From: Chloroflexota bacterium
Lineage (GTDB): Bacteria > Chloroflexota > Dehalococcoidia > SM23-28-2 > RBG-16-64-32
Direction of reading: 5' to 3'
NCBI GenBank assembly: GCA_022564695.1
Contig: JADFKX010000056.1
Location: forward strand, 1-10,924
DNA: 10,924 nucleotides
The notes under the pieces were generated by a model. The model was not told where the DNA came from and did no database searches. It saw only the letters and a program-made list of their open reading frames with translations. The first letter of the stretch is position 1, and each line of letters opens with the position of its first letter. Position numbers and translations under genes: made by a program. Below, in pieces: positions 7,056 to 10,924 of the stretch.

Positions 7056-8293
7056 TTGGAGCGCTTGCGGGAGCGGGCGGCCTTGGCGGCGTACATCCGG
7101 CCATCGGCCTGACGCAGGAGCATGCTGGCGTCGTCTGCGTCCTCGGGAAAAGAGGCGCAGCCACAGGACACGCGAAGGCGCAGCTCACGGCCCTCCCCGC
7201 CCAGGAGAACGTCACCCTCAACGCAGACCTGCAGGCGCTTAGCGAGATCGGCGGCGCCAGCGGAGTCGGTACGCGGCAGGATCACGGCGAACTCGTCGCC
7301 TCCCAGGCGGGCCACGACATCGGGGGCACGAGAGTATCGCACCAAGCGCTGAGCGAGGCTGCGAAGGGCCTCATCACCAAGACCGTGACCGAAGTTATCA
7401 TTGAGATTCTTCAAGCCGTCCAGATCAAACGTGAGAACGGAGACCGGCATGGCATAGCGGCGCGAGGCGGCGATCTCATGATCTAGCTGATCGAAGAAGT
7501 AGCGGCGGTTGTAGACCTTCGTGAGGTCATCGATCGTGGCCAGGGTCCGCAACTCATCTCGCTGGCGCAAGCTCTCAAGCGATACGCCAATGGCAGTGCC
7601 CAACGAGTAGAGCAGCTCCCAATCACCTACATCGGAGTTGGATTCGTCCGCCAGCAGTCCCAGAACGCCAACCACCCCCTGGAAGGACTGAACGGGGACG
7701 AACACGACCTTTTCCCCCGGCGTCACGATCGCTTCGGCAAGGATGTCTCTATCGGGGCGAAGGACGACAGGCTCCTTGCTGGTGAGCACCTGTTTGATGC
7801 TGGCGGCACCCAGACGGAGATAACGATCTGCTTCGGTACGACTGAGGTTGCTGAGGGCAACCAAGCTGAGGAACCCACTCTCGGTCTGGAGCGTCAAAAA
7901 CGAGCCTTTCAGATGCAGGAGTTTATCCATAATAGAGACCATCGCCTGACAGGCCACATCAAACGTAGGCAGGGCACCCAGTTGAAGAGCAACAGCCCCC
8001 GGATAGGCGCTGCGCTTGCGAAGCCTGAATATCTCCGCGAAGGCACCCTCTATGGCGGTAGTGGCGATAACCAGACCGACGGCGATACCTACTGAGAGCT
8101 GCAGCAGGGAGAAGTTAAGCACGAAGTAGTACACTGGCACCGTAATGAGGATGCCGGAATAGACCCCTATCTGGGTCAGCCGCTTCACCCGGCGAACGTC
8201 TTTCAAGAAGTCGCCGATTGCAATGTCGTATGGGGGCGGCCCTTCAGTCAGAAGGCCATCCCGATGGCCCAGCAGATCTACGTCTGTACTCAT
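7052..8293 (-). CDS. Membrane diguanylate cyclase with GAF-like and GGDEF domains
   Basis: 413 residues from the ATG at 8293; a GTG directly before it (8296) is an equal alternative. No clear ribosome site is visible. After a soluble N-terminus come two membrane helices (~42-60 and ~64-83). A GAF-like region (~104-245) follows, then a GGDEF domain (~250-408). The active-site loop GGDEF is at 331-335 and the metal residues are in DLDGLKNLND (Asp290, Asp292). The inhibitory I-site RAPD is at 322-325 with exactly the spacing expected for RxxD. This predicts an active cyclase under product feedback, unlike the GGDEF-HD-GYP protein at 1393-3147, which lacks this site. It converges with the kinase gene (19 bases between stops) and diverges from the c-di-AMP riboswitch unit. 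The role is firm; the sensed signal is unknown. Confidence 0.93.
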   Translation of the reverse strand: MSTDVDLLGHRDGLLTEGPPPYDIAIGDFLKDVRRVKRLTQIGVYSGILITVPVYYFVLNFSLLQLSVGIAVGLVIATTAIEGAFAEIFRLRKRSAYPGAVALQLGALPTFDVACQAMVSIMDKLLHLKGSFLTLQTESGFLSLVALSNLSRTEADRYLRLGAASIKQVLTSKEPVVLRPDRDILAEAIVTPGEKVVFVPVQSFQGVVGVLGLLADESNSDVGDWELLYSLGTAIGVSLESLRQRDELRTLATIDDLTKVYNRRYFFDQLDHEIAASRRYAMPVSVLTFDLDGLKNLNDNFGHGLGDEALRSLAQRLVRYSRAPDVVARLGGDEFAVILPRTDSAGAADLAKRLQVCVEGDVLLGGEGRELRLRVSCGCASFPEDADDASMLLRQADGRMYAAKAARSRKRSK

Positions 8294-8319
8294 CACGGTT
8301 TCGGCAATGCCGGTAGGAG

Positions 8320-8342
8320 ACGTCTTACACGTAGCAAGACGT
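8320..8342. repeat. Inverted repeat upstream of the cyclase gene
   Basis: Perfect 7-base arms ACGTCTT (8320-8326) and AAGACGT (8336-8342) flank 9 bases, 27 bases upstream of the cyclase start. The spacing of about one and a half helical turns between arm centres suits a dimeric regulator or an RNA hairpin in the cyclase leader. No convincing -35/-10 pair was found for the minus-strand gene here. The rest of 8343-8447 shows nothing I can name. Confidence 0.35.
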
Positions 8343-8447
8343 GCGCAAATAGCAATACGTTACCGTAAGTCGTCGAAGCACGCCGGAAGAGACGAATTTC
8401 GCACCGCCGCAGAAGGATGAATCGAAAATGACGAACGACCGTTCCCG

Positions 8448-8476
8448 TTGACAGATTCGCAATTACCGCATAGTAT
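8448..8476 (+). promoter_or_regulatory. Sigma70-type promoter of the c-di-AMP riboswitch unit
   Basis: A consensus -35 TTGACA (8448-8453), a 17-base spacer and a TAGTAT -10 (8471-8476, four of six) are seen. Initiation near 8483 would place the start about 17 bases before the conserved aptamer, as expected for a riboswitch leader. Confidence 0.8.
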
Positions 8477-8499
8477 TACGACTCGAACGGCGACCAGAA

Positions 8500-8620
8500 G
8501 AGGCCGAATTCCCCGTCACGGGCGGGGAAACGGGGGAACCATACTTCGGGGTGAATCCCGACTGAGGTCGAGAAGAGCAGCTCTTTCAGCTCTAACCCGT
8601 CAGCTAACCTCGTAGGCCAC
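8500..8620 (+). promoter_or_regulatory. c-di-AMP riboswitch aptamer (ydaO/yuaA class)
   Basis: The conserved core of the class appears in the right order. A GGCC arm (8502-8505) is followed by GAAT. GGGGGAACCA is at 8532-8541 and GGGGTGAATCCC at 8548-8559. A variable hairpin follows (8573-8585, AAGAG-CAG-CTCTT). Then comes the hallmark AACCCGTCAGCTAACC (8594-8609), and CTCGTAGGCC closes the P1 stem (8615-8618 pairing with 8502-8505). Known members bind two c-di-AMP molecules and mostly turn genes off. They usually precede cell-wall hydrolase, potassium-transport or osmolyte genes. Here a promoter lies immediately upstream, and a terminator and two very small genes lie downstream. The call rests on read motifs; a covariance-model search would confirm it. 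Confidence 0.93.
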
Positions 8621-8624
8621 TGAA

Positions 8625-8669
8625 AGAGGCCATAGCGGCCCGCAGAGCCGGGCGGAGGCTATGCCCTCT
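8625..8669 (+). promoter_or_regulatory. Putative antiterminator hairpin of the riboswitch
   Basis: Arms 8625-8636 (AGAGGCCATAGC) and 8658-8669 (GCTATGCCCTCT) pair with one C-C mismatch. An inner stem GCCCG/CGGGC (8638-8642 with 8649-8653) extends it. The structure uses bases 8648-8669, which are needed for the terminator stem, so the two folds exclude each other. This is the usual expression-platform design. Confidence 0.65.
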
Positions 8670-8680
8670 GGCCCGGTTTT
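8648..8680 (+). terminator. Riboswitch-controlled intrinsic terminator
   Basis: CCGGGC (8648-8653) pairs with GCCCGG (8671-8676). The stem continues through GGAGG (8654-8658) with CCTCT (8665-8669), leaving one bulged G (8670) and the loop CTATGC. TTTT follows at 8677-8680. The site lies 60 bases after the aptamer and 32 bases before the first gene, so termination here would silence both small genes. Confidence 0.78.
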
Positions 8681-8690
8681 CGCTTAGGTA

Positions 8691-8705
8691 CTCCGGAACG
8701 GAGGT
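8691..8705 (+). promoter_or_regulatory. Shine-Dalgarno site within a small hairpin
   Basis: GGAGGT (8700-8705), a near-perfect ribosome site, lies 7 bases before the ATG at 8713. It overlaps a hairpin CTCCG-GAA-CGGAG (8691-8703), whose 3' arm covers most of it. This could lower translation as a second gate after the terminator. The stem is short, so the effect may be slight. Confidence 0.5.
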
Positions 8706-8712
8706 GTAGATC

Positions 8713-8928
8713 ATGCAGCGATTGTCCCATCGCTGTCCCCGCTGTGACCAACCTCTAGGGATTTCTTGTGACATGTGGGGTAAGTACTACCTGTGTGGCG
8801 GCTGCGGATTCACAGCGGAGGACGACGACGAACTGCACACCAAAAGCGCGAAGGCGCTGCCACCCCTAATGCCGGAGTTGACCCAGATTGAGGCCTTCCA
8901 GCATCGGCAGGCCGCAACCAGGCAGTAG
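8713..8928 (+). CDS. Small zinc-ribbon protein under c-di-AMP riboswitch control
   Basis: 71 residues with an excellent ribosome site (GGAGGT, 7-base spacing). Two Cys pairs, CPRC (8-11) and CGGC (28-31), about 16 residues apart form a classic four-Cys zinc ribbon. The intervening segment (SCDMWGKYYL) contains one extra Cys and aromatic residues. The C-terminal half is acidic at first (AEDDDELH), then Pro/Gln-rich and probably flexible. There is no signal peptide or membrane helix. I do not recognise a named family. Zinc ribbons of this size bind nucleic acid or protein partners, so it might be an adaptor or regulator. It is the first gene after the riboswitch, and its stop lies one base before the next start, so the two are almost certainly co-translated. 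That it is a gene is well supported by the promoter, leader and ribosome site; its role is unknown. Confidence 0.8.
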   Translation: MQRLSHRCPRCDQPLGISCDMWGKYYLCGGCGFTAEDDDELHTKSAKALPPLMPELTQIEAFQHRQAATRQ

Positions 8929-8929
8929 A

Positions 8930-9115
8930 ATGGCAGGCGCTGTCAGGTTCCTCTACGGCCTAGCCCTGGGGATAAGTTTAGGGATTATCGGAACGAGGCT
9001 TGTGGGCGCTGTCTCGCCCGGGCCACAGAGGCGCCCTCGGCGCAACGGCCGTTTCCAGGCGACGCCGCGGGTTCAGAGCAAGGACAGAGCGCAGCGCACA
9101 ACTACCCCTCGCTAA
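8930..9115 (+). CDS. Small single-pass membrane protein, second gene of the riboswitch unit
   Basis: 61 residues from the ATG at 8930, which begins one base after the upstream stop. There is no own ribosome site beyond a weak AGG, so translation is probably coupled. One hydrophobic segment (about residues 6-27, FLYGLALGISLGIIGTRLVG) is followed by a very basic, Pro/Arg-rich tail (SPGPQRRPRRNGRF onward). By the positive-inside rule the tail should face the cytoplasm. A longer reading from 8888 would overlap the zinc-ribbon gene and lacks a ribosome site. An intrinsic terminator follows 18 bases after the stop, closing the unit. The function is not recognised. A basic, membrane-tethered tail next to an acidic zinc-ribbon protein allows the guess that the two interact, but nothing in the sequence proves it. 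Confidence 0.65.
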   Translation: MAGAVRFLYGLALGISLGIIGTRLVGAVSPGPQRRPRRNGRFQATPRVQSKDRAQRTTTPR

Positions 9116-9133
9116 ACCAACGGACAGCTCGCT

Positions 9134-9163
9134 AAGCCGCCCCGACGAGTCAGGGCGGCTTTT
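9134..9163 (+). terminator. Intrinsic terminator closing the riboswitch operon
   Basis: AAGCCGCCC (9134-9142) pairs with GGGCGGCTT (9153-9161) around a 10-base loop, and the run TTTT (9160-9163) follows. It lies 18 bases after the stop of the small membrane protein gene. Confidence 0.85.
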
Positions 9164-9264
9164 ACGTTCTACAGCTTGAGCATCAGAAGCCCGGTGTAGA
9201 AGATCAGCTTCACCAGGTCCGGCAGGGAAAGAGACGGGGGTTGCGGCGCGGGACGCGGACGCTC

Positions 9265-9294
9265 TTGAGCACCCGCCCCTCCGGTTGATAGAAT
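9265..9294 (+). promoter_or_regulatory. Sigma70-type promoter of the membrane protein-thiE operon
   Basis: TTGAGC (9265-9270, four of six), an 18-base spacer and TAGAAT (9289-9294, five of six) are seen. Initiation near 9301 precedes GAGGAG (9313-9318) and the TTG start at 9327. It also argues against the in-frame TTG at 9285, which would lie upstream of the transcript. Confidence 0.6.
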
Positions 9295-9326
9295 CGCGGC
9301 AACCGCTACCCGAGAGGAGCGCGCTT

Positions 9327-10025
9327 TTGGACCTGGACCCAGGGCTGCTCATCGTCCTCCTGATCCGCATCTTAGTGCCACTGACCATCTTCCGGTGGCC
9401 CCTGTGGGGCGCCATCGCTTCCCTGAGCGCCGACAGCCTGGACGTACTGCTCTGGGATCTCATGCCCTGGGGCATCCCCGATTCCTACCACCAGCTCGAC
9501 AAATATCCCGACATGTACTACCTCGGCATCGAGCTCATCGTGTCGCAGCTACGGTGGACGGACACCTGGCCACGGCGCATCAGCCTGGTGCTGTTCTTCT
9601 GGCGACTGATCGGCTTCCTCCTGTTCGAGGTCACGGGGGAGCGCAAGGTCCTGTTTTTCGCCCCTAACCTATTCGAGAACTTCTTCATCTTAGTCACGGC
9701 AGTCACCATCTACGCCCCCTGGTACAAGTTGACGCCCCTGCGGCTGGGCCTGTGGCTGACCGTGCTGGGAGCAGCCATCTGGGTAAAGGAGTACTTCCAC
9801 CACTGGCAGCGGGTGTGGGACGATCTAGTCATGACCGAAGTGATCCAGTCAATCGTCGAGGCGGTGCTGAGCTGGCTGGGCGACTGGTTCATCCTGCTGC
9901 TAGCGGTGATCCTGCCGGCACTGGCGGCTACCTGGCTTCTGGCCAGAGCCGGCCGTCTGGGATGGCTCCGCCGCTGGCTGAGGGCGCAGCTATACATGCG
10001 CGGATACGAGCAAGAAGGTGGTTGA
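9327..10025 (+). CDS. Multi-pass integral membrane protein of unknown function
   Basis: 232 residues from TTG 9327, chosen for its ribosome site (GAGGAG, 9313-9318) and the promoter just upstream. A TTG at 9285 would add 14 residues but lies inside the promoter. Hydrophobic segments are at about 7-24, 85-102, 109-130, 138-153 and 183-206, so there are probably five membrane helices. Aromatic and charged residues (Trp, Tyr, Asp) are dense between helices 1 and 2, including SADSLDVLLWD, PDSYHQLDKYPDMYYLG and RWTDTW, which might form a lipid- or substrate-facing site. A basic C-terminus (RRWLRAQLYMRGYEQ) should be cytoplasmic. I recognise no named family or catalytic motif. It ends 7 bases before the thiE start and is probably co-transcribed with it. 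Involvement in thiamine precursor uptake is possible by position only; its fold does not obviously match known thiamine transporters. Confidence 0.82.
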   Translation: MDLDPGLLIVLLIRILVPLTIFRWPLWGAIASLSADSLDVLLWDLMPWGIPDSYHQLDKYPDMYYLGIELIVSQLRWTDTWPRRISLVLFFWRLIGFLLFEVTGERKVLFFAPNLFENFFILVTAVTIYAPWYKLTPLRLGLWLTVLGAAIWVKEYFHHWQRVWDDLVMTEVIQSIVEAVLSWLGDWFILLLAVILPALAATWLLARAGRLGWLRRWLRAQLYMRGYEQEGG

Positions 10026-10032
10026 GGACAGC

Positions 10033-10722
10033 ATGCCGCACCGCGAACTCCGAGGGCTGTACGTGATCATAGACCCGGCGCTGGCGGAGGGCCGCGACGA
10101 GGTGGAGATCGCGCGGGAGGCGCTGGCCGGGGGCGCGCGGCTCCTCCAGCTACGCGACAAGACGCGGGAGAAGGGGCTCCAGCTCCCCATCGCACGGGCG
10201 CTGCGGGCGCTGTGCCGGGAGCGAGGAGCGCTCTTCATCGTGAACGACCACGTGGACCTGGCGCTGGCCGTAGACGCGGACGGGGTGCACGTTGGCCAGA
10301 AGGACCTGCCGGTGAGCGCTGTGCGGCGGCTTGTGCCGCGGGAGATGATCGTCGGCTGCTCCACGAACGACCCTGAGGAGGCGCGACGGGCGGAGGCGGA
10401 CGGCGCCGACTACGTCTCCGTGGGACGGCTCTTCCCCACCGGCTCCAAGCGGGACACCAGACCGGCGACGATGGAGACGCTGCGGGCGGTGAAGGCGGCG
10501 GTGTCCGTGCCGGTGTGCGCCATCGGCGGCATCACCGAGGCGAACATCGATGAGGTGCTGGCGGCAGGCGCGGACATGGCAGCGGTCATCGCGGCGGTCA
10601 TCGCGCCGGCGGACCCTTCGGCAGGCTCTCCGAGCGAAGCATCGGACTCCGCCGGGCGGAGAGCATCGGTCCGACAGGGATCGGACTCCGAGCACGGAGA
10701 GTCCGCAAAGCGGACAGGGTAG
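10033..10722 (+). CDS. thiE: Thiamine-phosphate synthase with atypical C-terminal tail
   Basis: 229 residues from the ATG at 10033 (GAGGA at 10024-10028); an in-frame GTG at 10018 overlaps the previous gene and is less likely. ThiE joins HMP pyrophosphate and thiazole phosphate to give thiamine phosphate and pyrophosphate in the cytosol. The TIM-barrel motifs are present: LRGLYVIID (6-14), QLRDK (39-43), ND (71-72, metal/pyrophosphate), GVHVGQKDLP (84-93), GCSTNDPEEA (108-117), DYVSVGRLFPTGSK (126-139) and the phosphate-binding AIGGIT (163-168). The usual STH reads STN here. The barrel is complete through AAVIAPADP. The final helix typical of the family is then replaced by about 35 Ser/Arg/Gly-rich residues (195-229) encoded by a hairpin-rich repeat. 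The core enzyme should work, as the tail lies outside the active site. The membrane protein gene upstream is 7 bases away, and a small gene starts 6 bases after the stop. Confidence 0.93.
   Translation: MPHRELRGLYVIIDPALAEGRDEVEIAREALAGGARLLQLRDKTREKGLQLPIARALRALCRERGALFIVNDHVDLALAVDADGVHVGQKDLPVSAVRRLVPREMIVGCSTNDPEEARRAEADGADYVSVGRLFPTGSKRDTRPATMETLRAVKAAVSVPVCAIGGITEANIDEVLAAGADMAAVIAAVIAPADPSAGSPSEASDSAGRRASVRQGSDSEHGESAKRTG
10617..10716. repeat. Hairpin-rich repeat forming the 3' end of thiE
   Basis: The segment holds a direct repeat ATCGGACTCCG (10641-10651 and 10680-10690) and GCATCGG twice (10639, 10663). Inverted repeats follow one another: CTCCGCC-G-GGCGGAG (10647-10661), GGACTCCG-AGCA-CGGAG (10683-10699) and GTCCGC-AAA-GCGGAC (10701-10715). 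This density is unlike the flanking coding DNA and fits a dispersed palindromic element that has joined the reading frame. No T-tract follows, so it is not an intrinsic terminator, though it may stabilise or attenuate the mRNA. Confidence 0.6.
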
Positions 10723-10728
10723 GGTGCT

Positions 10729-10923
10729 ATGTGGACGAAGCTGATGGAGACGAAGAACGCCTACACGGCGGAGATATGGAAGGAGCTTCTAAACGCTGAG
10801 GCGGTTGTGGTGCAGGTGGTGCCGGCGTCCGGCTGGGCGAACGCGGCGGAGCTGGAGACGTACACGTTGTACGTGCCGTGGGGAAAGACGCACGTAGCAG
10901 AGGAGATCTTGAGGAAGATATAG
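10729..10923 (+). CDS. Small DUF2007-like protein
   Basis: 64 residues, complete, ending one base before the window edge. The pattern of an N-terminal MWTKL strand, a helix with AEIWKELLNAEAVVVQVV, a short loop, then LYVPWGKTHVAEEIL matches the beta-alpha-beta layout of DUF2007 proteins (putative signal-transducing, PII-like). In those, xAxxxxxLLExxGIxV is followed by LxVxxxxxxxAxxIL. There is no signal peptide and no Cys. The ribosome site is weak (AGGGTG just upstream); a second ATG at 10744 is possible. It starts 6 bases after thiE and is probably in the same operon. Family assignment is tentative, since the central GI is replaced by AV, and a role in thiamine synthesis is not implied. Confidence 0.65.
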   Translation: MWTKLMETKNAYTAEIWKELLNAEAVVVQVVPASGWANAAELETYTLYVPWGKTHVAEEILRKI

Positions 10924-10924
10924 C

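Noticed and set aside
8532..8570. Possible cobalamin riboswitch (GGGGTGAATCCCGACTG)
   Set aside because: The resemblance is local only; the GGGGGAACCA and CAGCTAACCTCGTAGGC elements around it define the c-di-AMP class, and no B12 box is present.
8978..9475. 165-codon minus-strand frame across the small membrane gene and the operon boundary
   Set aside because: It crosses the terminator at 9134-9163 and the promoter at 9265-9294, has Ser/Arg-rich sequence and shows no recognisable domain.
10150..10695. Minus-strand open frame opposite thiE
   Set aside because: It is the shadow of a well-conserved enzyme; its Arg/His-rich translation has no family resemblance.
10641..10715. CRISPR-like array in the repeats at the end of thiE
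   Set aside because: There are only two 11-base direct copies with no regular spacers; the signal is nested palindromes.

Overview
High-GC bacterial DNA dominated by signal transduction genes. The taxon is inferred, not proven. GC-rich codons, strong Shine-Dalgarno sites mixed with TTG/GTG starts, TAGAAT-type -10 boxes, hairpin-rich repeats and an actinobacterial/chloroflexal-looking c-di-AMP riboswitch fit Chloroflexota (Dehalococcoidia-like) best, with Actinobacteriota as the alternative.

Layout. (1) 3-3147, plus strand: the 3' part of an OmpR-type regulator with a degenerate receiver, a short ECF-sigma-like protein, and a membrane GAF-GGDEF-HD-GYP protein that could both make and break c-di-GMP. 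(2) 3152-4787, minus strand: an epoxide-hydrolase-like alpha/beta hydrolase and, behind a strong hairpin terminator, a lipoprotein cupredoxin with an His/Asp-rich insert. (3) 4788-7032: a divergent intergenic region with a perfect 8+8 palindrome, then a NarL-type response regulator overlapping a membrane PAS histidine kinase, which form a complete two-component pair. (4) 7052-8293, minus strand: a second membrane diguanylate cyclase, this one with an intact inhibitory site.

(5) 8294-8712 is a 419-base stretch without a gene and is the most notable part of the window. It holds an inverted repeat near the cyclase start, a near-consensus sigma70 promoter, a c-di-AMP (ydaO/yuaA-class) riboswitch, overlapping antiterminator and terminator hairpins, and a small hairpin covering the Shine-Dalgarno site. 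It controls two tiny genes, a zinc-ribbon protein and a one-pass membrane protein, closed by an intrinsic terminator at 9134-9163. Both are of unknown function and unlike the usual targets of this riboswitch class.

(6) 9265-10923, plus strand: a promoter, a multi-pass membrane protein of unknown function, thiamine-phosphate synthase (thiE) whose last ~35 codons lie in a hairpin-rich repeat, and a small DUF2007-like protein ending one base before the window edge.

Together the window carries two c-di-GMP enzymes with opposite feedback properties, a c-di-AMP-sensing RNA transcribed divergently from one of them, and a two-component system divergent from a copper lipoprotein. No c-di-AMP cyclase, mobile element, tRNA, rRNA or CRISPR array is visible.
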